From NCBI RefSeq assembly GCF_000721175.1, contig NZ_JOEZ01000016.1, positions 124,001-188,000 of the forward strand: DNA of 64,000 bases. The letters run 5' to 3'. Made by a program: the position numbers and the translations under genes. Shown in pieces: positions 1-8,918 of the stretch (positions are counted from its first letter, which is position 1; each line of letters begins with the position of its first letter). Below the pieces are notes generated by a model. It was not told the origin of the DNA, made no database searches, and worked only from the letters and a program-made list of their open reading frames with translations. This stretch comes from Streptomyces anulatus (GTDB taxonomy: Bacteria > Actinomycetota > Actinomycetes > Streptomycetales > Streptomycetaceae).

Positions 1-540
1 GTCCTCGCCACCACTCCGGCGTACACCCTGGACAGCAGGAAGCTCTCGCACCCCGTCGAGTCGTACGGCTACCGCCTCACCGAGCCCGACACCCGCCGGA
101 TGCTGCCCGCCCTCCTCAAGGAGCACGGCATCGCCGGACCGGACGTCGGCCGCCTCCAGCGTGAGGGCTCCCTCGGCGGCGTCACTCTGGAGCAGGTCTC
201 CGAGCACCGGCGCGGGCAGCGGTTCGCGTTCGTCATGGACACCCGGCTATGCGACGGGGCGTACGAGCTCGCCGAGGGCTGCGACATGCTCGTCATCGAG
301 TCGACCTTCCTCGACGAGGACGAGAAGCTGGCCGTCGACCACGGGCACCTGACCGCGGGACAGGCCGCCCGGGTGGCGAAGGAGTCGGGCGTGCGCCACC
401 TCGTGCTGACCCACTTCTCCCAGCGCTACAGCGACCCGGAGCTCTTCGAGACCCAGGCCCGCGCCGCCGGGTTCGACGGCGAACTCACCGTCGCCCAGGA
501 CCTGATCCGGGTCCCGGTCCCCACCCGGCACCACCACTGA
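1..540 (+). CDS. rnz: Ribonuclease Z, C-terminal part (5' end outside window)
   Basis: The frame is open from base 1 to TGA at 538-540, about 179 residues. It reads as the C-terminal half of a tRNA 3'-processing metallo-beta-lactamase (RNase Z). Visible signatures are [10 protein letters not shown] near the start, [11 protein letters not shown], the metal-binding stretch [20 protein letters not shown], and the late histidine motif [11 protein letters not shown]. The family removes the 3' trailer of tRNA precursors in the cytoplasm using two zinc ions. The N-terminal HxHxDH motif lies upstream of the window, so integrity there cannot be judged. It is followed 47 bases later by the deaminase gene on the same strand. 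Confidence 0.9.
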   Translation, partial: VLATTPAYTLDSRKLSHPVESYGYRLTEPDTRRMLPALLKEHGIAGPDVGRLQREGSLGGVTLEQVSEHRRGQRFAFVMDTRLCDGAYELAEGCDMLVIESTFLDEDEKLAVDHGHLTAGQAARVAKESGVRHLVLTHFSQRYSDPELFETQARAAGFDGELTVAQDLIRVPVPTRHHH

Positions 541-587
541 GACAACCGCACCACCGTCAACAACCGCACCACCGTTTGCGAGACACC

Positions 588-1580
588 GTGCACCTCCCCA
601 AGGCAGAACTCCACCTCCACATCGAAGGCACCCTCGAACCCGAGCTGGCCTTCGCCCTCGCGGAGCGCAACGGAGTGGCCCTGCCGTACGCCACCACCGA
701 CGAACTGCGCGCCGCCTACGAGTTCGAGGACCTCCAGTCCTTCCTGGACCTCTACTACGCCCTGATGGCCGTGCTGCGCACGGAGGAGGACTTCGCCGAA
801 CTCGTCGACGCCTACCTCACCCGCGCCGCCGCCCAGGGCGTCCGGCACGCCGAGATCTTCTTCGACCCGCAGGCCCACACCGCCCGGGGCGTCCCGATCG
901 GCACGGTCATCGAAGGGATCGGCCGGGCACTGGAGCGCAGCGAGGAGAAGCACGGCGTCTCCACCCAGCTGATCATGTGCTTCCTGCGCGACCTGTCCGC
1001 CGAAGCGGCCCTCGACACCCTGGAATCGGCGAAGCCGTATCTGCACCGGATCAGCGCGATCGGCCTGGACTCCGCCGAGGTCGGCCACCCGCCCGCCAAG
1101 TTCCGCGCGGTGTACGAGGAGGCCACCGCCCTCGGCCTGCGCAAGGTGGCCCACGCGGGGGAGGAGGGTCCGCCGGAGTACATCCGGGAGGCCCTGGACG
1201 TCCTCCGCGTCGAGCGCGTCGACCACGGGCTGCGCTGCCTGGAGGACCCGGAGCTGGTGGCACGGCTGGTCGCCGACCGGGTGCCGCTCACGCTCTGCCC
1301 GCTCTCCAACGTACGACTGCGCACGGTCGACACGCTGAAGGACCACCCGCTGCCGGAGATGATGGCCGCGGGACTCCTCTGCACGGTCAACTCCGACGAC
1401 CCCGCCTACTTCGGCGGGTACGCGGGCGACAACTTCGACGCCGTACGGGACGCCCTCGCCCTGGACCGGGAGCAGCTGCGCACCCTGGCCCGCAACTCCT
1501 TCGAGGCGGCCTTCCTCGACCACGACGAGGAGCGCCGGGCGCGCTACCTGTCCGAGGTCGAGGCCTACGCGTTCGACTGA
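588..1580 (+). CDS. Adenosine deaminase family protein, adenine-deaminase-like
   Basis: A 330-residue amidohydrolase of the adenosine/AMP deaminase family. The start is GTG at 588, chosen because the conserved N-terminus (LPKAELHLHIEGTLEPE) begins immediately after it; the frame is open further upstream but that stretch is the other-frame shadow of RNase Z. Zinc ligands are visible in HLHIEG, in VAHAGEEG and in NSDDPAYF. The stretch GLDSAEVGHPPAKF is typical of the adenine deaminase (Aah1-like) branch rather than classical adenosine deaminase, which normally has a GIDLAGDE-like motif there. The expected reaction is hydrolytic deamination of adenine or adenosine in purine salvage. The 3' end overlaps the convergent MFS gene by 16 bases. 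Confidence 0.85.
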   Translation: MHLPKAELHLHIEGTLEPELAFALAERNGVALPYATTDELRAAYEFEDLQSFLDLYYALMAVLRTEEDFAELVDAYLTRAAAQGVRHAEIFFDPQAHTARGVPIGTVIEGIGRALERSEEKHGVSTQLIMCFLRDLSAEAALDTLESAKPYLHRISAIGLDSAEVGHPPAKFRAVYEEATALGLRKVAHAGEEGPPEYIREALDVLRVERVDHGLRCLEDPELVARLVADRVPLTLCPLSNVRLRTVDTLKDHPLPEMMAAGLLCTVNSDDPAYFGGYAGDNFDAVRDALALDREQLRTLARNSFEAAFLDHDEERRARYLSEVEAYAFD

Positions 1581-2905
1581 CCGGAGCCGCCGTCCGGACC
1601 GGCCGTCCGGATCGCGCTGCGCACCAGCCGCCTGCGCCGCAGGGCCGGTACGCGCAGCTCCGTGACGGACTGCTCCGGTGAACCGAGCTTCGGCACCGCG
1701 CCGGGCAGGCTCCCGGTGGTGGCGGCGAGCAGGGCCGCCGGCGCGCCACCGCGGCGGCGCACCGAACCGGGCACCAGCGGACGGCCGCCGGTGTGCAGCG
1801 CCACGGCGGTCACCGGGGCGGCGACCAGCAGGGTGGCCGCCCCCAGGATCAGTCCCATCGCCGGATAGCCGGCCTCCTCGGAGAGCACGCTGCCCAGCAG
1901 CGGACCGCAGGCCACCCCCACGGAGGAGGCGGAGCCCGCCAGCACCGCCCAGCGGCCGCGTACGTCCAGGGAGGCGGCCAGCCCGATGAGGTAGGAGAGG
2001 ACCACCGGGTAGAAGGTGTTCCACACCACCTCGCCGGTGGCGAACGATCCGAGGTCCCGGGCCGAGGAGCTGAGCACGATGCTCGCCGCGATCACCACGG
2101 TCCCCAGCCCGATCGGCACCGCCCGGCCGAGCCGCGCGCCGAGCAGCCCGGCGCCCGTCACCCCGAGCAGACCCGCGCCGAGCGCGGCGGCGAACACCGC
2201 GCCGACGGTGACCTCGGACAGCCCCGCCTGGACCTGGCCGATGCGGCTGCTCACGCCCCACAGCGCGTTCTGCGCCATGGACCAGACCAGCATGCCGCCC
2301 GCCAGGACGAGCCCGGAGCGGCGGTGCGGGAGCCGGCCGGTGATCGGTGAAGCGGTCTCCTCCGCGGTCGTCGCACCGCCGAGCCGGGCGGTCGCGGGCC
2401 AGACGAGCAGGGCGGCCAGGGCGATCGCGGCGAACGGGAGCCGGTGGCCGCCGCCGAGGTGGGGGATCGTCAGATAGAGGACTCCCGCCGTGGCGGACAC
2501 GGTGAGCAGCCCGAGCGAGGACGTCCGGTGCGGGTCGCGCCGGGCGGCGATCCCGGCCGCGGCGACCGCCGTCGCCGTGCCCGAGCCGAAGCCGCCGACC
2601 ACCACGCCGAGCACCACCGGCGGCACGGACCCGGCGAGCGCGGCACAGCCGTAGCCGACGGCGGCCAGCACCAGACCGGCGCGGGCGGGGGTGCGTGCCC
2701 CGTACCGCTCGACCCGGCCGGCCAGGGAGAAGCCGGCACCGGCCGAGCTGAGGAGCAGGGCGCTGCCGACCAGGCCCGCCTGGGCAGGAGTCAGCCCGAG
2801 ATGGGCGCTGAGCCGGCCGACGACGGTGGGGAGCAGATAGGCGGCGAGGTAGCCGGCGGTGAACACGGCAACCAGGGGCCACGCGGCACCAGGGCGCGAG
2901 GACAT
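1565..2905 (-). CDS. MFS transporter
   Basis: A 446-residue, strongly hydrophobic protein with about 12 predicted membrane segments in the usual 6+6 arrangement of the major facilitator superfamily. The N-terminus (MSSRPGAAWPLVAVFTAG) enters the first membrane helix at once. A long charged loop around residues 190-210 separates the halves, and the arginine-rich cytoplasmic tail is not conserved-looking. The start at 2905 was preferred over upstream in-frame ATGs because an AGGAAC sequence lies just before it. Substrate is unknown; overall character resembles drug or metabolite exporters. The gene is convergent with the deaminase and overlaps its end by 16 bases. Its upstream region holds a G-rich tract and a Crp-like site. 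Confidence 0.8.
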   Translation of the reverse strand: MSSRPGAAWPLVAVFTAGYLAAYLLPTVVGRLSAHLGLTPAQAGLVGSALLLSSAGAGFSLAGRVERYGARTPARAGLVLAAVGYGCAALAGSVPPVVLGVVVGGFGSGTATAVAAAGIAARRDPHRTSSLGLLTVSATAGVLYLTIPHLGGGHRLPFAAIALAALLVWPATARLGGATTAEETASPITGRLPHRRSGLVLAGGMLVWSMAQNALWGVSSRIGQVQAGLSEVTVGAVFAAALGAGLLGVTGAGLLGARLGRAVPIGLGTVVIAASIVLSSSARDLGSFATGEVVWNTFYPVVLSYLIGLAASLDVRGRWAVLAGSASSVGVACGPLLGSVLSEEAGYPAMGLILGAATLLVAAPVTAVALHTGGRPLVPGSVRRRGGAPAALLAATTGSLPGAVPKLGSPEQSVTELRVPALRRRRLVRSAIRTAGPDGGSGQSNA

Positions 2906-3336
2906 GGGCGTTCCTGAAGACATGCCTGAGCAGGCAGGGGGGAGGGGAGGGGAGGGGTGGAGCGAAGGGGTGAGGCAGAAGGGTGGAGCGGGGCACAGCG
3001 AAACGAGCGGGGGCATGCGAAGGCATGGAGGTATTGCAGTGGTTTACAGCGAGATGCTGAGAAATGCGGCTCTCGTCGGAGAAGGCCCCCGAAGGTGCTC
3101 GCGGGGCAATTTGTATCAAGCGCTCCCGGCTGCCCGAAAGCTACCCCGATGTGATCTGGGTCACTTATGCGTTTATGCAGCGAAACCCCGGGTATTAGCG
3201 CATGTTTATGCAGGTCAGGTGTGCTGCGAACACGTGGGCGCGGACACCGCGTTCACCCGGGGAATCGGGCAGACTGGCCGCATCTCACACGGCCCGGATC
3301 CCGCCGAGATCCGCCGCACGACCCCGGGAGCGCACG
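2906..3336. promoter_or_regulatory. Divergent intergenic region with G-tract and paired direct repeats
   Basis: This 431-base region separates the divergent MFS and PfkB kinase genes. It holds three visible structures: a run of four G-tracts at 2937-2957 with single-base spacers (quadruplex-capable), a Crp-like site at 3151-3164, and a 10-base direct repeat GTTTATGCAG at 3171-3180 and 3204-3213. The two copies are 33 bases apart, about three helical turns. The lower-GC core around 3100-3215 is where promoters for both genes would be expected. No gene is seen here. Confidence 0.55.
3151..3164. promoter_or_regulatory. Crp-like binding site
   Basis: GTGATCTGGGTCAC matches the half-site pattern GTG-N6-GNCAC described for the Streptomyces cAMP receptor protein. 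It sits between the divergent MFS and PfkB genes, about 245 bases upstream of the MFS start and 172 upstream of the kinase start. The match is by eye. Confidence 0.45.
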
Positions 3337-4458
3337 GTGAGCACAGACACTCCGGGCCTCGACCCGCTGCTATCGCTGCGCGCCCCCCGCGACCCCGCCT
3401 GCGACGTCTTCCTGACCGGCCCGGTCTTCCTCGACATCATCTTCACCGGCCTGGACAGCGCTCCCGTGCGCGGCACCGAGTCCTGGGCCCGGGGGATGGG
3501 CTCCAGCCCCGGCGGCGTCGCCAACATGGCCACCGCCCTCGCCCGCCTCGGCCTGCGCACGTCCCTCGCCGCCGCCTTCGGCGACGACCACTACGGGGAG
3601 TACTGCTGGGACGCCCTCGAACGGGGCGAGGGAATCGATTTGTCGATGTCGCACACCGTCCCCGGCTGGCACTCCCCGGTCACCGTCTCCATGGCGTACG
3701 AGGGCGAGCGCACGATGGTCTCCCACGGCCACGAGGCCCCCGCCCCCGCCGGTACCGCCGCCCCCGCCGGAACCCCCGCGCCCGGCCCGCCCTTCCCGCA
3801 CTGCCCGCCGCGCGCCCGTGCCGCCATCGCCTCGCTCTCCCCGGGCCGGGGCGAGCCCTGGGTGGCCACCGCCGCCCGGAACGGCGCGCTGATCTTCGCC
3901 GACGTCGGCTGGGACGAGTCCGGCCGCTGGGACCTGGACGCCCTGCCCGACCTGGCGCACTGCGAGGCGTTCCTGCCCAACGCCGAGGAGGCGATGCGCT
4001 ACACCCGCACCGACTGCCCGCGCGCCGCCGCCCACGCGCTCGCCGAACGCGTCCCGCTCGCCGTGGTCACCCTGGGCGCCGAGGGAGCGTACGCCGTCGA
4101 CGGCCGCACCGGAGCCGCCGCGTCCGTCCCCGCCATCGAGGTGGAGGCCCTCGACCCCACCGGCGCCGGGGACGTCTTCGTCGCCGGCTTCGTGACCGGC
4201 ACCCTCGCCGACTGGCCGCTCGCCGACCGGCTCGCCTTCGCGGGGCTCACCGCCGCCCTCTCGGTCCAGGAGTTCGGCGGCTCGCTCTCCGCCCCCGGCT
4301 GGGCCGAGGTCGCCGCCTGGTGGCAGCTGATCCGCACCTGCGCGGACCAGGACCCCGCCGCCCTGGAGCGCTACGCCTTCCTGGACGACCTCCTGCCCGC
4401 CACGGCCCGCGCCTGGCCGCTGCGGCGCGCGGTGCCCACGCTCGGCTTCCGCCAGTGA
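3337..4458 (+). CDS. PfkB-family carbohydrate/nucleoside kinase
   Basis: A 373-residue ribokinase-like protein. GTG at 3337 is chosen because GGGAG lies seven bases upstream and the conserved fold begins soon after (DVFLTGPVFLDIIFTGL). PfkB signature 1 is seen as SSPGGVANMATALARLG, and the C-terminal signature 2 as LDPTGAGDVFVAGF, containing the anion-hole GAGD and the catalytic Asp. The family phosphorylates sugars or nucleosides with ATP; the substrate here is not evident. A proline/alanine-rich insert of about 25 residues (around residues 133-157) replaces the loop following the SHGHEAP motif and is unusual. The gene stands alone after the divergent regulatory region. Confidence 0.85.
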   Translation: MSTDTPGLDPLLSLRAPRDPACDVFLTGPVFLDIIFTGLDSAPVRGTESWARGMGSSPGGVANMATALARLGLRTSLAAAFGDDHYGEYCWDALERGEGIDLSMSHTVPGWHSPVTVSMAYEGERTMVSHGHEAPAPAGTAAPAGTPAPGPPFPHCPPRARAAIASLSPGRGEPWVATAARNGALIFADVGWDESGRWDLDALPDLAHCEAFLPNAEEAMRYTRTDCPRAAAHALAERVPLAVVTLGAEGAYAVDGRTGAAASVPAIEVEALDPTGAGDVFVAGFVTGTLADWPLADRLAFAGLTAALSVQEFGGSLSAPGWAEVAAWWQLIRTCADQDPAALERYAFLDDLLPATARAWPLRRAVPTLGFRQ

Positions 4459-4599
4459 CCGGACCCGGCCCGAGTCGCACAAACGGGCGGTAAAAGCACT
4501 CTGCGTTGTCGCCGCCAGGTCGTAGGCTTGGTAATCCAGAGGTTGTCGAGCAGCGAGAACCCTGCAACGGGAGGTATGCGCAGGCCTGAGGGCCGGCCC

Positions 4600-6744
4600 A
4601 TGACTCAGACACCCACACAGCCGCAGGCGCGTGCCCAGATCAGGATCCCGGCCGCACACCCCATGGTGATGCTCCTGGGATCGGGTGACTCGCTGTTGCG
4701 CGTGATCGAAGAGGCTTTCCCGGCGGCCGACATCCATGTCCGGGGCAACGAGATCAGTGCCACGGGCGAGGCCGCCGACGTCGCTCTCATCCAACGCCTG
4801 TTCGACGAGATGATGCTCGTGCTCCGCACCGGAGCGCCGATGACGGAGGACGCAGTGGAACGGTCGATCGCCATGCTCAGGGCGGCCGGCAACGGGCCGG
4901 GAGACCCTCAGGGCGAGACGCCCGCCGAGGTGCTCACACAGAACATCCTCTCCAACCGCGGCCGCACCATCCGCCCCAAGACGCTCAACCAGAAGCGGTA
5001 CGTCGACGCGATCGACCAGCACACCATCGTCTTCGGGATCGGCCCGGCGGGCACGGGCAAGACGTACCTCGCCATGGCCAAGGCCGTCCAGGCCCTGCAG
5101 TCCAAGCAGGTCAGCCGGATCATCCTGACCCGGCCCGCGGTCGAGGCGGGGGAGCGGCTCGGCTTCCTGCCGGGCACCCTGTTCGACAAGATCGACCCGT
5201 ACCTGCGCCCGCTCTACGACGCCCTGCACGACATGCTCGACCCCGACTCGATCCCGCGGCTGATGGCGGCGGGCACGATCGAGGTGGCGCCGCTGGCGTA
5301 CATGCGTGGTCGCGCGCAGCCCGTCTTCACCAACGTGTTGACCCCCGACGGCTGGCGACCCATCGGAAGCCTTGAGGTGGGTGACCTTGTCATCGGCTCC
5401 AACGGTGAGCCGACTCCGGTCCTCGGGGTGTACCCGCAGGGTGAGAAGGACATCTACCGTGTCAGTGCCCAGGATGGTTCCTGGACCCTGTGCTGCGGTG
5501 AGCACCTGTGGACGGTCCGCACCGCATCCGACCGCCGCCGCGACAAGCCGTGGCGGGTTCTGGAGACCAAGGAGATGATCGGCAATCTCCGGGCGGCGCA
5601 CGCGCGCCGTTACGAGCTGCCGATGCTGACCGCGCCCGTCAGCTTCCCCGAGCGCGAGGTCCCGATGGACCCGTACGCCCTCGGGCTGCTGCTGGGTGAC
5701 GGCTGCCTTACCGGCTCCACCACACCGTCGTTCGCCACTGCGGATCAGGAGCTCGCGGAGGCCCTGGAGGAAGCGCTCACGGGCGTCACCCTCCGGCACA
5801 GGGGCGGGCCGGACTATGTGTTGAACCGCACCAAGGCACCGGGCGATGTGGTGACGCTGGAGAACCCGGTCACCGCGATCCTGCGACAGCTGGATCTCCT
5901 CGGGTCCCGGTCCCACTCGAAGTTCGTTCCGGACGACTATCTGCACAACTCCGCCGAGGTTCGCCTCGGAGTGCTCCAGGGACTCCTGGATGCCGATGGC
6001 GGTCCTGTCACGCAGTCGAACCGTACCTGCCGTGTGCAGTACTCGACCTCTTCGATCGTCCTGCGCGACGATGTGATCGCGCTGGTGCAGTCGCTCGGGG
6101 GCGTGGCGTACACCCGCCGTCGGCCGGCGGAAGGGCGGGCACCGGGCCTCGCCGAGGGCAGGCCGGTCCACCACCGCTACGACGCCCACGTCGTCGACAT
6201 CCGTCTCCCCGAGGGTGTCGAGCCCTTCCGTCTCGCCCGCAAGGCCGAGAAGTACCACGCGTCCGACGGCGGCGGGCGTCCGATGCGGTTCATCGACAGC
6301 ATCGAGCCGGCGGGCCGGGAAGAGGCGGTCTGCATCCAGGTGGCGGCCGAGGACTCGCTGTATGTCACCCAGGACTACCTGTTGACGCACAACACGCTCA
6401 ACGACGCGTTCATCATCCTCGACGAGGCGCAGAACACCAGCGCCGAGCAGATGAAGATGTTCCTGACCCGCCTCGGCTTCGACTCCAAGATCGTCATCAC
6501 CGGTGACGTCACCCAGGTCGACCTGCCGAGCGGAACCAAGAGCGGGCTGCGGCAGGTCCAGGACATCCTGGAGGGTCTGGACGACGTGCACTTCTCGCGC
6601 CTCACCTCCCAGGATGTCGTCAGGCACAAGCTCGTCGGCCGTATCGTCGACGCGTACGAGAAGTACGACAGCCGAAACGGTCAGCAGGACGGTCAGGCGG
6701 AAGGCCGTGCAGACGGCCGACGCGACCGCCGTAAAGGGAAGTAG
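4600..6744 (+). CDS. phoH: PhoH-like ATPase precursor interrupted by an intein
   Basis: The 714-residue product is a PhoH-family P-loop ATPase with an in-frame intein of 360 residues. The exteins are residues 1-238 and 599-714 and together give 354 residues, the usual length of actinobacterial PhoH. The N-extein carries the KH-like start (HPMVMLLGSGDSLLRVIEEA), Walker A GPAGTGKT at 148-155 and the stretch ending APLAYMRGR. The C-extein resumes with TLNDAFIILDEAQN (Walker B) and ITGDVTQVDLPSG. ATG at 4600 is preferred to ATG 4576 because GAGGG lies at a good distance before 4600. PhoH proteins are linked to RNA metabolism; ybeY follows by 12 bases, the common phoH-ybeY arrangement. ATPase activity should require splicing, since the intein splits Walker A from Walker B. 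Confidence 0.93.
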   Translation: MTQTPTQPQARAQIRIPAAHPMVMLLGSGDSLLRVIEEAFPAADIHVRGNEISATGEAADVALIQRLFDEMMLVLRTGAPMTEDAVERSIAMLRAAGNGPGDPQGETPAEVLTQNILSNRGRTIRPKTLNQKRYVDAIDQHTIVFGIGPAGTGKTYLAMAKAVQALQSKQVSRIILTRPAVEAGERLGFLPGTLFDKIDPYLRPLYDALHDMLDPDSIPRLMAAGTIEVAPLAYMRGRAQPVFTNVLTPDGWRPIGSLEVGDLVIGSNGEPTPVLGVYPQGEKDIYRVSAQDGSWTLCCGEHLWTVRTASDRRRDKPWRVLETKEMIGNLRAAHARRYELPMLTAPVSFPEREVPMDPYALGLLLGDGCLTGSTTPSFATADQELAEALEEALTGVTLRHRGGPDYVLNRTKAPGDVVTLENPVTAILRQLDLLGSRSHSKFVPDDYLHNSAEVRLGVLQGLLDADGGPVTQSNRTCRVQYSTSSIVLRDDVIALVQSLGGVAYTRRRPAEGRAPGLAEGRPVHHRYDAHVVDIRLPEGVEPFRLARKAEKYHASDGGGRPMRFIDSIEPAGREEAVCIQVAAEDSLYVTQDYLLTHNTLNDAFIILDEAQNTSAEQMKMFLTRLGFDSKIVITGDVTQVDLPSGTKSGLRQVQDILEGLDDVHFSRLTSQDVVRHKLVGRIVDAYEKYDSRNGQQDGQAEGRADGRRDRRKGK
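5314..6393 (+). mobile_element. Class 3-like intein with LAGLIDADG endonuclease in PhoH
   Basis: This 360-residue insertion starts with Ala1, not Cys or Ser, and ends THN followed by Thr+1 of the extein. Block A is TNVLTPDGWRPIGSLEVGD. Block B is CCGEHLW, with His64 and Trp66. Block F has Cys340 in EAVCIQV, and block G ends LLTHN. A non-nucleophilic first residue with Trp in block B, Cys in block F and Thr+1 is the WCT pattern of class 3 inteins, where the block F Cys makes the first attack. Two dodecapeptide motifs, YALGLLLGDG (121-130) and GLLDADGG (223-230), mark a LAGLIDADG homing endonuclease. Codons ending in T are more common than in flanking exteins, suggesting acquisition. Confidence 0.92.
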
Positions 6745-6756
6745 TCGCAGCGCACC

Positions 6757-7254
6757 ATGTCGATCGACGTCAACAACGAGTCCGGAACCGAGGTCGACGA
6801 GCAGGCGATCCTCGACATCGCCCGCTACGCACTGGCCCGGATGCGGATCCACCCGCTGTCCGAGCTCTCGGTGATCGTCGTGGACACCGCCGCCATGGAG
6901 CAGCTGCACATCCAGTGGATGGACCTTCCCGGTCCGACCGATGTCATGTCCTTCCCGATGGACGAGCTGCGTCCGCCGGCCAAGGACGACGAGGAGCCCC
7001 CGCAGGGGCTCCTCGGTGACATCGTGCTCTGCCCCGAGGTCGCGAAGAAGCAGGGCGAAGAGGCCCCGACGCAGCACTCCATGGACGAGGAGCTCCAGCT
7101 CCTGACCGTCCACGGAGTGCTGCACCTGCTGGGGTACGACCACGAGGAGCCGGACGAGAAGGCCGAGATGTTCGGTCTCCAGGCCGCCATCGTGGACGGC
7201 TGGCGCGGAGAGCACGGGCTCACCGGCGCGTCCCCCGCCCCCACCGTCTCGTGA
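6757..7254 (+). CDS. ybeY: Endoribonuclease YbeY
   Basis: A 165-residue zinc-dependent RNase of the UPF0054 family, which acts in 16S rRNA 3' maturation and ribosome quality control. The metal motif [11 protein letters not shown] (HxxxHxxxxxH) is intact near residues 114-124, and the upstream family motifs [11 protein letters not shown] and [11 protein letters not shown] are present. An acidic insert (KDDEEPPQ) precedes the latter. The gene is 12 bases after phoH and overlaps the next gene by four bases (GTGA), so phoH-ybeY and the two following genes look like one operon. Confidence 0.95.
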   Translation: MSIDVNNESGTEVDEQAILDIARYALARMRIHPLSELSVIVVDTAAMEQLHIQWMDLPGPTDVMSFPMDELRPPAKDDEEPPQGLLGDIVLCPEVAKKQGEEAPTQHSMDEELQLLTVHGVLHLLGYDHEEPDEKAEMFGLQAAIVDGWRGEHGLTGASPAPTVS

Positions 7255-8549
7255 GCGCGCCCCTGATCGTCGGCGTCGTCCTGCTGGTCGTCGTCGGCTG
7301 GCTGGCCGCCTGCGCGGAGGCCGGCATCGCCCGCACCTCCAGCTTCCGGGCGGACGAAGCCGTCCGCTCCGGGCGGCGCGGCAGCGCGAAGCTGGCGCAG
7401 ATCGCCGCCGACCCGACCCGCTATCTCAACGTCGCCCTGCTGGTGCGGGTCGCCTGCGAGATGTCGGCCGGGGTCCTCGTCACCTACGCCAGCCTTCAGG
7501 AGCTTCCCGAGACCTGGGAGGCGCTGGCCGTCGCGATGGGGGTGATGGTCCTCGTCTCCTACGTCGCCATCGGCGTCTCCCCGCGCACCATCGGCCGCCA
7601 GCACCCGCTGAACACGGCCACCGCCTCGGCGTACGTCCTGCTGCCGCTGGCCAGGATCATGGGGCCGATCCCGCAGCTGCTGATCCTCGTCGGCAACGCG
7701 CTGACCCCGGGCAAGGGGTTCCGCAAGGGCCCGTTCGCCAGCGAGGCCGAGCTGCGCGCCATGGTCGACCTCGCCGAGGCGGAGTCGCTCATCGAGGACG
7801 AGGAGCGCCGCATGGTGCACTCCGTCCTCGAGCTGGGCGACACCCTGGTCCGCGAGGTCATGGTGCCGCGCACCGACCTCGTCTCCATCGAGCGCTACAA
7901 GACGATCCGCCAGGCCCTCACCCTCGCCCTGCGCTCCGGCTTCTCCCGGATCCCGGTCACCGGTGAGAACGAGGACGACGTCGTCGGGATCGTCTACCTC
8001 AAGGACCTGGTCCGCAAGACGCACATCAACCGGGAGTCCGAGGCCGACCCCGTCTCCACCGCGATGCGCCCCGCCGCCTTCGTCCCCGACACCAAGAACG
8101 CCGGGGACCTGCTGCGCGAGATGCAGCAGGACCGCAGCCATGTCGCCGTCGTCATCGACGAGTACGGCGGCACCGCGGGCATCGTCACCATCGAGGACAT
8201 CCTGGAGGAGATCGTCGGCGAGATCACCGACGAGTACGACCGGGAGCTGCCGCCCGTCCAGGAGCTGGAGAACGGCTGCTACCGGGTCACCGCCCGGCTC
8301 GACATCGGGGACCTCGGCGACCTCTTCGGCCTCGACGAGTACGACGACGAGGACGTGGAGACCGTCGGCGGTCTGCTCGCCAAGGCGCTCGGCCGGGTGC
8401 CGATCGCCGGCGCGTCGGCGATGGTCGAGCTGCCCGACGGCCGCGGGCTCCGGCTCACCGCGGAGTCCCCGGCAGGCCGCCGGAACAAGATCGTCACCGT
8501 GCTGGTGGAGCCGGAGCACAAGGAACCCGAGGAGAAGGAAGCGGAATGA
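7251..8549 (+). CDS. CNNM/CBS-domain membrane protein (hemolysin/CorC family)
   Basis: A 432-residue protein beginning at GTG 7251, overlapping the ybeY stop. Order of domains: DUF21 (CNNM) transmembrane region with four hydrophobic segments in about residues 1-150, then a pair of CBS domains (about 190-310, with [11 protein letters not shown] and [26 protein letters not shown]), then a C-terminal CorC_HlyC domain (about 330-420, [20 protein letters not shown]). Relatives take part in magnesium/cobalt efflux or ion homeostasis; the name hemolysin is historical. The position after ybeY is standard in actinobacteria. It overlaps the next gene by four bases (ATGA). Confidence 0.9.
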   Translation: MSAPLIVGVVLLVVVGWLAACAEAGIARTSSFRADEAVRSGRRGSAKLAQIAADPTRYLNVALLVRVACEMSAGVLVTYASLQELPETWEALAVAMGVMVLVSYVAIGVSPRTIGRQHPLNTATASAYVLLPLARIMGPIPQLLILVGNALTPGKGFRKGPFASEAELRAMVDLAEAESLIEDEERRMVHSVLELGDTLVREVMVPRTDLVSIERYKTIRQALTLALRSGFSRIPVTGENEDDVVGIVYLKDLVRKTHINRESEADPVSTAMRPAAFVPDTKNAGDLLREMQQDRSHVAVVIDEYGGTAGIVTIEDILEEIVGEITDEYDRELPPVQELENGCYRVTARLDIGDLGDLFGLDEYDDEDVETVGGLLAKALGRVPIAGASAMVELPDGRGLRLTAESPAGRRNKIVTVLVEPEHKEPEEKEAE

Positions 8550-8899
8550 CGCCGGAGCGGCTGCGGGCCTTCTGCCTGGAGTTCAACGCGAGCGTGGAGG
8601 AGTTCCCGTTCGGACCTGAGACCTCCGTCTTCAAGGTGCTCGGCAAGATGTTCGCGCTCACCACGCTGGACGGACGACCGCTCACGGTCAACCTCAAGTG
8701 CGACCCCGACGAGGCGATCCGGCTGCGCGAGACACACCCCGCGATCGTGCCCGGCTGGCACATGAACAAGCGGCACTGGAACACGGTGACCGTCTCCGGC
8801 GTCCCGGACCGGCTGCTGCGCGAACTGGTCGAGGACTCCTACGACCTGGTGGTCGCCGGACTCCCGAAGGCGGAACGGCTCCGGCTGGACCGCCCTTAG
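8546..8899 (+). CDS. MmcQ/YjbR-family protein
   Basis: A 117-residue protein of the MmcQ/YjbR family, which has a double-wing DNA-binding-like fold; molecular role is unproven. Seen in the sequence are the family start (LRAFCLEFNASVEEFPFGPETSVFKV), KMFALTTLDGRPLTVNLKC, the HPAIVPGWHMNKRHWNTV stretch and a C-terminal LVEDSYDLVVAGLPK. ATG 8546 overlaps the stop of the CNNM gene (ATGA), so the two are translationally coupled and it closes the phoH operon. Confidence 0.85.
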   Translation: MTPERLRAFCLEFNASVEEFPFGPETSVFKVLGKMFALTTLDGRPLTVNLKCDPDEAIRLRETHPAIVPGWHMNKRHWNTVTVSGVPDRLLRELVEDSYDLVVAGLPKAERLRLDRP

Positions 8900-8918
8900 G
8901 ACGTGTGTGGACCGCTGA

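Noticed and set aside
426..3119. A very long antisense open frame opposite the deaminase, extending through the MFS gene
   Set aside because: High-GC Streptomyces DNA gives long antisense frames opposite real genes; the codon pattern and protein families support the deaminase and MFS genes instead.
4600..6744. Interpretation of the PhoH insertion as a frameshift or gene fusion
   Set aside because: The insertion is in frame, has intein block A, B, F and G motifs, and its removal restores a normal-length PhoH.
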